Source: Fluviibacter sp039805725
Lineage (GTDB): Bacteria; Pseudomonadota; Gammaproteobacteria; Burkholderiales; Rhodocyclaceae
NCBI GenBank assembly: GCA_039805725.1
Contig: JBDLTT010000014.1
Coordinates: forward strand, 1-38,711
Direction of reading: 5' to 3'
Length of the DNA: 38,711 bases
Below are positions 32,195-38,711 of the stretch, in pieces. The notes under the pieces were generated by a model. It was not told the origin of the DNA. It was given only the letters and a program-made list of their open reading frames with translations, and made no database searches. The translations under genes and the position numbers were made by a program. Every line of letters starts with the position of its first letter. The stretch's first letter is position 1.

Positions 32195-33142
32195 ATGAAG
32201 AAGATCAAGTGTGCACTGATCGGTCCGGGTAACATTGGCACGGATCTGCTGGCAAAACTCCAGCGGAGCCCGGTGCTTGAACCGGCCTGGATGGTGGGTA
32301 TTGACCCCGAATCGGACGGTCTCAAGCGGGCTGCGGCGATGGGGCTGAAAGTGACCGCCGAAGGGGTGGATGGACTGTTGCCCCACGTCGTCTCTGATGA
32401 CATCCAGATCGCCTTTGACGCAACATCGGCTTATGTTCATGCCGAGAACACCCGCAAATTGAATGCCCTGGGCGTCTTGATGATTGATCTGACGCCGGCC
32501 GCCATCGGTCCGTTCTGCGTGCCGCCGGTCAACCTGAAAGAACTGGTCGGGCGCAAGGAAATGAACGTCAATATGGTGACCTGCGGTGGACAGGCGACGA
32601 TTCCCATGGTCGCGGCCATTTCCCGTGTCCAGAAGGTCAAGTATGGTGAGATCGTCGCAACCATCAGCTCGAAAAGTGCTGGCCCCGGAACACGCAAGAA
32701 CATTGATGAGTTTACGCGCACGACGGCAGGCGCCATCGAAAAAGTCGGCGGCGCCGAAAAGGGCAAGGCCATCATCATCATCAATCCGGCAGAGCCGCCC
32801 CTCATCATGCGGGATACCGTGCATTGTCTGACCGAGGACACGCCGGATCAGGCGCGCATCACCGAATCGATCATGAACATGATTGCCGAAGTTCAGAAAT
32901 ACGTGCCGGGTTATCGTCTGGTGAATGGCCCGGTCTTTGATGGCAACCGCGTGTCGGTCTTCCTCGAAGTGCAGGGGCTGGGCGATTATCTGCCCAAGTA
33001 CGCGGGCAACCTCGACATCATGACGGCGGCCGGCGCCCGAACGGCAGAGATGTTTGCCGAAGAAATTCTGGACGGCAGTCTGAAACTCGAGCCGGTGACG
33101 ACCACAGGCACCGCCAAGACCGCTGGTTGTGGCGCCCACTAA
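32195..33142 (+). CDS. dmpF: Acetaldehyde dehydrogenase (acylating)
   Basis: The 315-residue protein has the NAD site IGPGNIG (9-15) and the catalytic Cys130 in MVTCGGQATIP, both diagnostic of DmpF/BphJ. It converts acetaldehyde channelled from the aldolase to acetyl-CoA, with NAD+ and CoA. The ATG at 32195 is preceded by an excellent AGGAGGTGA; a longer reading back into the SDR is not supported. The aldolase follows after 28 bases, consistent with the obligate DmpFG complex. Confidence 0.96.
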   Translation: MKKIKCALIGPGNIGTDLLAKLQRSPVLEPAWMVGIDPESDGLKRAAAMGLKVTAEGVDGLLPHVVSDDIQIAFDATSAYVHAENTRKLNALGVLMIDLTPAAIGPFCVPPVNLKELVGRKEMNVNMVTCGGQATIPMVAAISRVQKVKYGEIVATISSKSAGPGTRKNIDEFTRTTAGAIEKVGGAEKGKAIIIINPAEPPLIMRDTVHCLTEDTPDQARITESIMNMIAEVQKYVPGYRLVNGPVFDGNRVSVFLEVQGLGDYLPKYAGNLDIMTAAGARTAEMFAEEILDGSLKLEPVTTTGTAKTAGCGAH

Positions 33143-33170
33143 TAGCGGCCAGGAAATACTGGAGAACACT

Positions 33171-34202
33171 ATGAACCTCAAAGGTAAAAAAATCACCGTC
33201 CACGATATGACGCTGCGTGATGGCATGCACCCCAAGCGTCACCTGATGACCCTGGACCAGATGATCAGTATCGCCACCGGCCTCGACGAAGCGGGCGTGC
33301 CGCTGATCGAAGTGACTCATGGTGATGGTCTGGGCGGCTCTTCGGTGAACTACGGGTTCCCGGCGCACACGGACGAAGAATATCTGGGTGCAGTCATTCC
33401 CAGAATGAAGCAGGCCAAGGTATCGGCATTGCTGCTGCCCGGTATCGGCACCGTCGATCACCTCATGATGGCGCGCGATCTGGGGGTGCATACCATCCGC
33501 GTGGCGACGCACTGCACGGAGGCGGATGTCTCCGAGCAGCACATTACGATGGCCAGAAAGCTGGATATGGATACGGTCGGCTTTCTGATGATGAGCCACA
33601 TGAATAGTCCGGAAGGCCTGGTCCAACAGGCCAAGCTGATGGAGGGCTACGGGGCCAACTGTATTTATGTCACCGACTCGGCGGGGCACCTGCTGCCCGA
33701 GGGAGTCAAGGAACGTCTGGGCGCCGTGCGAGCCGCGCTCAAACCCGAAACCGAGCTTGGCTTCCACGGCCACCATAACCTGGCCATGGGGGTTGCCAAT
33801 TCGATTGCCGCCATCGAAGTCGGGGCAACGCGGATTGATGCGGCGGCCGCCGGCCTTGGTGCGGGTGCGGGCAACACCCCGATGGAAGTGCTGATCGCTG
33901 TTTGCAGCCTGATGGGCATCGAAACCGGTGTGGATGTTGCCAAAATTACCGATGTGGCCGAGGATCTGGTGGTGCCGATGATGGATTTCCCGATCCGCAT
34001 TGACCGGGATGCTCTGACCCTTGGCTATGCCGGGGTGTACGGCTCCTTCCTGCTGTTTGCCAAGCGCGCCTCGGCCAAGTACGGCATCCCGGCGCGCGAT
34101 ATCCTCGTCGAACTGGGCCGCCGCGGTATGGTGGGTGGTCAGGAAGACATGATCGAGGACACGGCGCTAACGATGGCCAAAGAGCGCGGTTTGGCAGCCT
34201 AG
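33171..34202 (+). CDS. dmpG: 4-Hydroxy-2-oxovalerate aldolase
   Basis: This 343-residue HMGL-like TIM-barrel enzyme cleaves 4-hydroxy-2-oxovalerate to pyruvate and acetaldehyde. Arg16, Asp17 and His20 are in MTLRDGMH, and metal ligands His199 and His201 are in GFHGHHNLAMG. The C-terminal communication domain, needed for channelling to DmpF, is present (GYAGVYGSFLLFAKRA onward). GGAG lies 6 bases before the ATG at 33171. An 11-bp stem-loop follows the stop. Confidence 0.96.
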   Translation: MNLKGKKITVHDMTLRDGMHPKRHLMTLDQMISIATGLDEAGVPLIEVTHGDGLGGSSVNYGFPAHTDEEYLGAVIPRMKQAKVSALLLPGIGTVDHLMMARDLGVHTIRVATHCTEADVSEQHITMARKLDMDTVGFLMMSHMNSPEGLVQQAKLMEGYGANCIYVTDSAGHLLPEGVKERLGAVRAALKPETELGFHGHHNLAMGVANSIAAIEVGATRIDAAAAGLGAGAGNTPMEVLIAVCSLMGIETGVDVAKITDVAEDLVVPMMDFPIRIDRDALTLGYAGVYGSFLLFAKRASAKYGIPARDILVELGRRGMVGGQEDMIEDTALTMAKERGLAA

Positions 34203-34205
34203 TCT

Positions 34206-34240
34206 TCACGACCGGCGTTGCAGCCTGATGCCGGTCGTGA
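34206..34240 (+). other. Stem-loop between dmpG and ridA
   Basis: TCACGACCGGC (34206-34216) and GCCGGTCGTGA (34230-34240) form a perfect 11-bp stem with a 13-base loop. The following sequence (tcgtgttcacc) lacks a U-run. It may be a stability element or a Rho-assisted partial terminator, lowering expression of ridA and pnt relative to dmpFG. Confidence 0.55.
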
Positions 34241-34293
34241 TCGTGTTCACCCAGATCGGGCATTTGCCGGATCTGTCTTAGCGAAAGTTCACC

Positions 34294-34692
34294 ATGTCAG
34301 ATAGAGCGATGATCGTACCCGAAGGGATGGAAACCATCCCCGAAACTATTCGTTATGCACCGGCCGTTCGGGTCGGACAAACGCTCTATATTTCCGGACA
34401 GATCGGTCGGGATGCGCAGATGCGTCTGGTCGAAGATAAAGAAGCGCAGTTCGTGCAGACCTTCGAGAATCTGAAAAAAGTCCTGGCCACCGCGGGCGCC
34501 AGCTTCGACGACGTTGTCGATGTCACGTCGTTTCACACCGACATGCGTGACCTGCCGCTCTACATGAAAGTCCGTGACCGCTACTTCACGGGCGCGTTTG
34601 TGCCGGCCTGGACCGCGATTGGCGCGGCATCGTTATGCGGCGCACCGGGTTATTTTCTCGAGGTGAAAGCCGTCGCAGTTCTGCGAACCTAA
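34294..34692 (+). CDS. RidA (YjgF/YER057c) family protein
   Basis: This 132-residue protein has the RidA core LYISGQIGRDAQ, then FENLKKVLATAGASFDDVVDVTSFHTDM, and GAASLCGAPGYFLEVKAVAVL. The catalytic Arg near residue 105 of true enamine deaminases, normally in an R-x-x-V/P context, is not evident: the stretch reads AFVPAWTAIGAASL. So classical deaminase activity is doubtful. The superfamily also contains 2-aminomuconate deaminases of aromatic pathways. It follows dmpG after 91 bases and precedes pntAA by 29. A role in handling an enol or enamine intermediate is a guess. Confidence 0.85.
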   Translation: MSDRAMIVPEGMETIPETIRYAPAVRVGQTLYISGQIGRDAQMRLVEDKEAQFVQTFENLKKVLATAGASFDDVVDVTSFHTDMRDLPLYMKVRDRYFTGAFVPAWTAIGAASLCGAPGYFLEVKAVAVLRT

Positions 34693-34721
34693 CCCCTTAG
34701 ACGAACGGGAGAACTATCAGC

Positions 34722-35852
34722 ATGCCACTCAAGATTGCAGTCGCCAGGGAAACGGCGTCCGGCGAAAAGCGCGTTGCGTTGTCGCCCGAGGGCGCCAAGA
34801 AATTTGTCGCCGCCGGCGCGTCGATCGTGCTGGAGCAGGGCGCCGGTGTCGATAGCCATTTTGTCGATACCGACTTTGCCGAAGTTGCGGTTGCAGGCAG
34901 TCTGCAAGACGCCTATCGCAATGCGGGCGTGATTCTGCGCGTGGCACCGCCTTCACTGGCCGAAATCGACGCGATGCCGGAGGGCAGCGTCCTGATTGGG
35001 TTGATGCGTCCTTATGAAAGCAAAGAGCGCCTCGCGGCGTTTAACCGCAAGAAACTGACGGTCTTTGCGCTGGAACTGTTGCCCCGTATTTCGCGGGCAC
35101 AGAGTATGGATGCCCTGTCGTCGCAGGGGGCCTGTGCGGGCTACCAGTGCGGTCTGATCGCGGCGGCGCGCTGTACGAAATTTTTCCCGATGCTGACCAC
35201 CGCGGCAGGCACGATCCGTCCGGCCCGCGTGCTGGTGATTGGCGCTGGCGTGGCCGGTCTGCAGGCCATTGCGACCTGCAAACGTCTGGGCGCCATGGTC
35301 GAAGCCTATGATGTTCGCGCGGCGGCGCGCGAGCAGATCGAATCGCTTGGCGCCAAATTTGTCGATACCGGTGTTTCGGCCGACGGCGCTGGCGGTTACG
35401 CCCGCGAACTCAGCGACGAAGAAAAAGCACAGCAGGCCGCCAAACTGGCCAAGGCGATTGCTGCTGCCGATGTGGTGATCAGCACGGCGGCCATTCCCGG
35501 CAAACGGGCGCCGGTGATCATTACCGAAGCGATGGTTGCCGACATGAAGTATGGCGCCATCATCGTGGATATGGCGGCAGAGTCGGGGGGCAATTGCGCC
35601 CTGACGCAACCCGGCGAGCATGTCATCGTTAACGATGTGAACATTCACGGCCCGCTGCATCTGCCATCGCGCATGCCCACACACGCCTCGGAACTTTATA
35701 GTCGTAATCTGTTCAACTTCCTGTCGCCCTTCATCAAGGACGGGGAGCTGGCGCTGGATTGGGATGACGAGGTCGTCGCCAAATCTGCCCTGTGCCATGA
35801 TGGAAAAACTGTGCAGCCTGATATCCAACTGCTTATGGGAGACGCAACATGA
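34722..35852 (+). CDS. pntAA: NAD(P) transhydrogenase, alpha-1 subunit (NAD-binding domain)
   Basis: This 376-residue soluble domain I subunit binds NAD(H). Typical features are the start KIAVARETASGEKRVALSPEGAKKF, MRPYESKE, the loop MDALSSQGACAGYQC, and the Rossmann motif VLVIGAGVAGLQAI near 168. Proton-translocating transhydrogenase moves hydride between NADH and NADP+. The split PntAA/PntAB/PntB arrangement is common in alpha- and betaproteobacteria. GGGAG lies upstream of the ATG, and its stop overlaps the next ATG by 4 bases. Confidence 0.94.
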   Translation: MPLKIAVARETASGEKRVALSPEGAKKFVAAGASIVLEQGAGVDSHFVDTDFAEVAVAGSLQDAYRNAGVILRVAPPSLAEIDAMPEGSVLIGLMRPYESKERLAAFNRKKLTVFALELLPRISRAQSMDALSSQGACAGYQCGLIAAARCTKFFPMLTTAAGTIRPARVLVIGAGVAGLQAIATCKRLGAMVEAYDVRAAAREQIESLGAKFVDTGVSADGAGGYARELSDEEKAQQAAKLAKAIAAADVVISTAAIPGKRAPVIITEAMVADMKYGAIIVDMAAESGGNCALTQPGEHVIVNDVNIHGPLHLPSRMPTHASELYSRNLFNFLSPFIKDGELALDWDDEVVAKSALCHDGKTVQPDIQLLMGDAT

Positions 35853-36133
35853 CCGAAATGCTTGCGCTGTATATCTTTATGCTGGCCGCGTTTACCGGCT
35901 ATGAAATCATTGCGAAGGTGCCGGTCATTCTGCATACGCCGCTGATGTCCGGATCGAACTTCATTCACGGTGTTGTGGTCGTTGGCGCCATGGTGGCACT
36001 GGGCCACGCTGAAACGGTGACCGAACAGGTGATCGGGTTCTTTGCCGTGGCGTTGGGCGCGGCCAATGCGGCCGGTGGTTACGTGGTGACCGAGCGCATG
36101 CTGGGCATGTTCAAGAAGAAGGAAGGTGCGTGA
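35849..36133 (+). CDS. pntAB: NAD(P) transhydrogenase, alpha-2 subunit (membrane)
   Basis: The 94-residue protein has three membrane spans: LALYIFMLAAFTGYEII, HGVVVVGAMVALGHA and VIGFFAVALGAANAAGGYVV. The ends of the first and second carry KVPVILHTPLMSGSNFIHG, a conserved stretch of the domain II alpha part. It completes the proton channel with PntB. Start and stop both overlap its neighbours, showing tight coupling. Confidence 0.94.
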   Translation: MTEMLALYIFMLAAFTGYEIIAKVPVILHTPLMSGSNFIHGVVVVGAMVALGHAETVTEQVIGFFAVALGAANAAGGYVVTERMLGMFKKKEGA

Positions 36134-37506
36134 TGACGATGCCCTTCTACGTTCAGGGATTCTGGTTCATCGGGGCGCTGCTCTTTATTTTTGGCCTCAA
36201 GGGCATGAGTTCGCCGGTGACGGCCCGCAAGGGCATCGTCTGGGCCGGCTACGGAATGATGATTGCCGTTGCCGCGACCTTCTTCGTGCCGGGCTTGCAG
36301 AATCTGGCGTTGATGATTGCCGCACTGGTTTTGGGTGCGGCGGTTGCCTGGATCTCTGGCCAGAAGGTCAAGATGACCGACATGCCGCAGATGGTCGCCA
36401 TCTATAACGGGATGGGCGGCGGGGCAGCCGCCGCCATTGCGGCGGTCGAGTTCTCGCGTGGTAGTCATCATGACCTGGCGACGACGATACTGACCGTGAT
36501 TGGTGCACTGATCGGCGCTGTTTCGTTTACCGGTTCATGCGTGGCTTTTGCCAAACTGCAGGGGCTCATGAAAACCGCCTTCCGGCTACCGGCACAAAAT
36601 ATGGTGAACGTGCTGCTGGCCTTGCTTTCCGTCGTTCTGGGCGTGGCCGTGATTAGCGCCTCGCCGGCAGATCCGGTGCTGGTGGTGCTCTTTTTTGCGG
36701 TGGCCCTGCTGCTCGGTCTGATCGTGACACTGCCGATCGGTGGTGCCGACATGCCCGTCGTCATTTCGCTGTTCAACGCCTTTACGGGCCTGGCGGTGGG
36801 CTTTGAAGGCTATATGCAGGACAATCCGACGCTGATTATTGCCGGGATCGTAGTCGGCGCCTCGGGGACGCTGCTGACACAGCTGATGGCCAAAGCCATG
36901 AACCGGCCGATCTCCAATATTCTTTTCTCGCCGATCACCGGCAACGCCTCTGGCGGCCAGGCAATCGAAGGCAGCATGAAGGAAGTCAATGCGCTGGATG
37001 CCGCCGCCATGATGCGCTATGCGAGCAAGGTCATCATCGTGCCAGGCTATGGCATGGCCGTGGCGCACGCCCAGCACAAGGTTTGGGAAATGACCGCCCT
37101 GCTCGAAGAGGCGGGCGTCGATGTCCGCTTTGCGATCCACCCGGTCGCCGGTCGGATGCCGGGTCATATGAATGTGCTCCTGGCCGAAGCCGGGGTGCCC
37201 TATGACAAGATTTATGATCTTGAAGAGATCAATGGCGATTTCCCGCAGTGTGACGTTGCCCTGATCATCGGCGCCAACGATGTGGTGAATCCTTCGGCCC
37301 GCACCGATAAATCAAGCCCCATTTACGGCATGCCGATTCTGGATGCCGATCTGGCGCACAATGTGATCGTGATCAAACGCGGTAAGGGCACCGGTTATTC
37401 CGGCGTTGAGAACGCCTTGTTCTACACGGATAACTGCCGGATGCTCTATGGCGATGCCCAACCGATGGCGGGCGAGATCATCCAGCACCTGAAGACCATG
37501 GGCTGA
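36133..37506 (+). CDS. pntB: NAD(P) transhydrogenase, beta subunit
   Basis: This 457-residue protein has about nine N-terminal membrane spans (MVAIYNGMGGGAAAAIAAVEF is typical of domain II) and a C-terminal NADP-binding domain III from about residue 285: VIIVPGYGMAVAHAQ, HPVAGRMPGHMNVLLAEA, GANDVVNP and KRGKGTGYSGVENALFY. I prefer ATG 36133, which shares one base with the pntAB stop; a GTG one codon earlier is also possible. In this context the enzyme could turn NADH from the ben and dmp dehydrogenases into NADPH. A strong hairpin follows. Confidence 0.94.
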   Translation: MTMPFYVQGFWFIGALLFIFGLKGMSSPVTARKGIVWAGYGMMIAVAATFFVPGLQNLALMIAALVLGAAVAWISGQKVKMTDMPQMVAIYNGMGGGAAAAIAAVEFSRGSHHDLATTILTVIGALIGAVSFTGSCVAFAKLQGLMKTAFRLPAQNMVNVLLALLSVVLGVAVISASPADPVLVVLFFAVALLLGLIVTLPIGGADMPVVISLFNAFTGLAVGFEGYMQDNPTLIIAGIVVGASGTLLTQLMAKAMNRPISNILFSPITGNASGGQAIEGSMKEVNALDAAAMMRYASKVIIVPGYGMAVAHAQHKVWEMTALLEEAGVDVRFAIHPVAGRMPGHMNVLLAEAGVPYDKIYDLEEINGDFPQCDVALIIGANDVVNPSARTDKSSPIYGMPILDADLAHNVIVIKRGKGTGYSGVENALFYTDNCRMLYGDAQPMAGEIIQHLKTMG

Positions 37507-37512
37507 CCCGTG

Positions 37513-37540
37513 CCGGGCGTGGGTCTGATTCCACGCCCGG
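37513..37540. terminator. Bidirectional hairpin between pntB and enoyl-CoA hydratase
   Basis: CCGGGCGTGG (37513-37522) and CCACGCCCGG (37531-37540) make a perfect 10-bp stem with an 8-base loop in the 49-base gap between converging genes. U-runs are lacking, but the stable stem and position suit a shared terminator. Confidence 0.6.
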
Positions 37541-37555
37541 GTCATTGAAGTGTGG

Positions 37556-38329
37556 TTAGCGGTGTCGGAAGCCGGGCTTGCGTTTCTCGACAAAGGCCGC
37601 CATACCCTCTTTTTGATCTTCGAGGGCAAAGGTCGCGTGAAAGGTCCGGCGCTCGAAGAGTAGTCCTTCTGAGAGAGAACTTTCGTAGGCCCGGTTGATG
37701 GATTCCTTGATCATCATCACGATCGGTTGCGAGAATCCGGCGATCGTCTGTGCGGCCTTGAGCGTTTCCTCGAGGAGTTGATCCGCCGGGATAATCCGGG
37801 CGACCAGACCGGCGGATTCGGCTTCGGCTGCATCCATCATGCGTGCCGTAAGACACAGATCCATGGCTTTGGCTTTGCCGACAGCACGCGGGAGACGCTG
37901 GGTGCCCCCTGCGCCCGGAATGATGCCGAGTTTGATTTCGGGTTGGCCAAACTTGGCGTTGTCGCCGGCATAAATCATGTCGCACATCATTGCCAGCTCG
38001 CAACCACCGCCCAGCGCAAAGCCGGCGACGGCGGCGATCAGCGGTTTGCGCGCTTTGCGGATTCGCTCCCAGTTACGGGTAATAAAATCGCTCTTGTAAG
38101 CCTGCATGTAATCAAAATCTTTCATGAAGCCGATGTCGGCCCCTGCAGCAAAAGCCTTGTCGCTACCGGTGAGCACCATGCAACCAATGGCGTCGTTGGT
38201 CTCGAAGGCGTCGATGGCCGAGCCGATCGCATTAATGACATCGTCGTTCAGGGCGTTCAGCACATCCGGGCGGTTGATACGGATCAGGCCGACATTGCCA
38301 TGGATTTCGCTAAGGACTATCTGGTTCAT
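37556..38329 (-). CDS. Enoyl-CoA hydratase
   Basis: The start at ATG 38329 gives 257 residues, the standard crotonase length, beginning MNQIVLSEIHGNVGLIRINRP. The upstream in-frame ATGs at 38359 and 38389 would add unconserved residues. Catalytic glutamates are Glu111 in GGGCELAMMCD and Glu131 in QPEIKLGIIPGAGGTQRL. The oxyanion-hole segment is AAGADIGFMKD, and KRKPGFRHR is the usual C-terminus. It hydrates 2-trans-enoyl-CoA in beta-oxidation or phenylacetyl-CoA-type pathways. It lies outside the ben/dmp operons, converges with pntB, and has no clear role in the meta pathway. Confidence 0.92.
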   Translation of the reverse strand: MNQIVLSEIHGNVGLIRINRPDVLNALNDDVINAIGSAIDAFETNDAIGCMVLTGSDKAFAAGADIGFMKDFDYMQAYKSDFITRNWERIRKARKPLIAAVAGFALGGGCELAMMCDMIYAGDNAKFGQPEIKLGIIPGAGGTQRLPRAVGKAKAMDLCLTARMMDAAEAESAGLVARIIPADQLLEETLKAAQTIAGFSQPIVMMIKESINRAYESSLSEGLLFERRTFHATFALEDQKEGMAAFVEKRKPGFRHR

Positions 38330-38355
38330 TTCGTTTTCCGATGCATAAAAAGTGG

Positions 38356-38367
38356 TCATTCGAATGA
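38356..38367. promoter_or_regulatory. Palindrome in the enoyl-CoA hydratase / TPR divergent region
   Basis: TCATTCGAATGA is a perfect 12-bp palindrome 27 bases upstream of the hydratase start, within the 125-base divergent region. It may be an operator for a dimeric repressor, such as a TetR-type regulator of fatty-acid genes. One short palindrome is weak evidence. Confidence 0.3.
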
Positions 38368-38454
38368 TTGGCGAGACAGGTCTCATCAATCGTTATCTTA
38401 ACCGTGAACGATGGTCGCCCCGGTGTTTTTTAATGGATCAATTACAATGGAACT

Positions 38455-38711
38455 ATGGCCAAAAAAAAATCTGCCTTTGATCGGGTGCCGCAGCGGCCGG
38501 TGGCCGTTGATCAGCTGAATGGGCAGGGGTTACAGTACCTGCAACAAGGCCAGTTTCAGGCGGGGGCGGATCTGTTGCGGCAATCGCTGGCCCGCAACCC
38601 GCGGCAATCGGAAGTCGCTTATAACCTGGGCTATGCCCTGCAGCAGCTCGGGCTGCTGGAAGCCGCGATTGAGGCTTATGGCCAGGCAATCACCCTCGCG
38701 CCCCAGGATGT
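38455..38711 (+). CDS. TPR-repeat protein, N-terminal part (runs off the window)
   Basis: The first 85 codons begin MAKKKSAFDRVPQRPVAV, then GQGLQYLQQGQFQAGADLLRQSLARNPRQ and the TPR pattern SEVAYNLGYALQQLGLLEAAIEAYGQAITLAPQD. The spacing of small and aromatic residues fits two tetratricopeptide helical-hairpin repeats. Proteins with this start can be large methyltransferase or glycosyltransferase fusions, but only the repeats are visible. A TACAAT at 38443-38448 may be the -10, which would leave an almost leaderless message. Confidence 0.75.
   Translation, partial: MAKKKSAFDRVPQRPVAVDQLNGQGLQYLQQGQFQAGADLLRQSLARNPRQSEVAYNLGYALQQLGLLEAAIEAYGQAITLAPQD

Noticed and set aside
1..38711. Mobile-element or horizontal-transfer boundaries, CRISPR arrays, tRNA or rRNA genes
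   Set aside because: No transposase or integrase, terminal repeats, regularly spaced repeats or RNA-gene signatures were recognised; base composition looks even by eye.

Overview
The window is a compact catabolic island for aerobic benzoate degradation through catechol meta-cleavage. The likely host is a betaproteobacterium, possibly of the Rhodocyclales. This is inferred from the gene set, the moderately high GC by eye, and the Proteobacterial styles of the fused indolepyruvate oxidoreductase-like protein, the PntAA/PntAB/PntB transhydrogenase and the pyruvate carboxylase. No marker gene fixes the taxon. I see no rRNA, tRNA, insertion sequence, CRISPR array or phage gene.

Layout. Positions 1-1336 (minus) hold a partial type II NADH dehydrogenase and a YitT-family membrane protein. 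Positions 1491-5082 (plus) hold an aldo/keto reductase, a BenE benzoate symporter and an exported M20 amidohydrolase. A XylS/BenR-type regulator (5098-6078, minus) follows. The benABCD operon (10090 to 6373, minus) ends at a good intrinsic terminator. Divergent from benA is a plus-strand run: a 1174-aa 2-oxoacid:ferredoxin oxidoreductase of the indolepyruvate type, a XylT-like ferredoxin, catechol 2,3-dioxygenase, a GlcG/HbpS-like protein, and the oxalocrotonate branch (semialdehyde dehydrogenase, hydratase, decarboxylase, tautomerase). Next come a five-gene branched-chain-type ABC importer, a hemerythrin-domain protein, an aromatic-acid MFS permease fused to a universal-stress-like domain, a bacteriohemerythrin and pyruvate carboxylase. 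A GntR/FCD regulator (minus) is divergent from an SDR, DmpF, DmpG, RidA and PntAA-PntAB-PntB run. An enoyl-CoA hydratase (minus) and the start of a TPR protein close the window.

Pathway logic. Benzoate, perhaps also released from N-benzoyl amino acids by the exported hydrolase, enters by BenE, the MFS permease or the ABC system. BenABC and BenD convert it to catechol. Catechol 2,3-dioxygenase opens the ring, and the 4-oxalocrotonate branch plus DmpG/DmpF yield pyruvate and acetyl-CoA. The hydrolytic (DmpD/XylF) branch is absent. Pyruvate carboxylase and transhydrogenase plausibly pass the products and NADH into biosynthesis.

Regulation is unusually readable. The benA/oxidoreductase intergenic region carries two back-to-back promoters resembling TOL Pm, with TGCA-N6-GGATA half-sites and the same 21-bp distance from the last half-site to the -10 on both strands. 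A second motif, AATCTCGATAA or its close variants, recurs at the promoters of benR, catechol 2,3-dioxygenase and the gntR/SDR divergon, and may be the operator of the GntR protein. The least explained feature is the large ferredoxin-reducing enzyme under BenR-type control beside the ferredoxin expected to reactivate catechol 2,3-dioxygenase.
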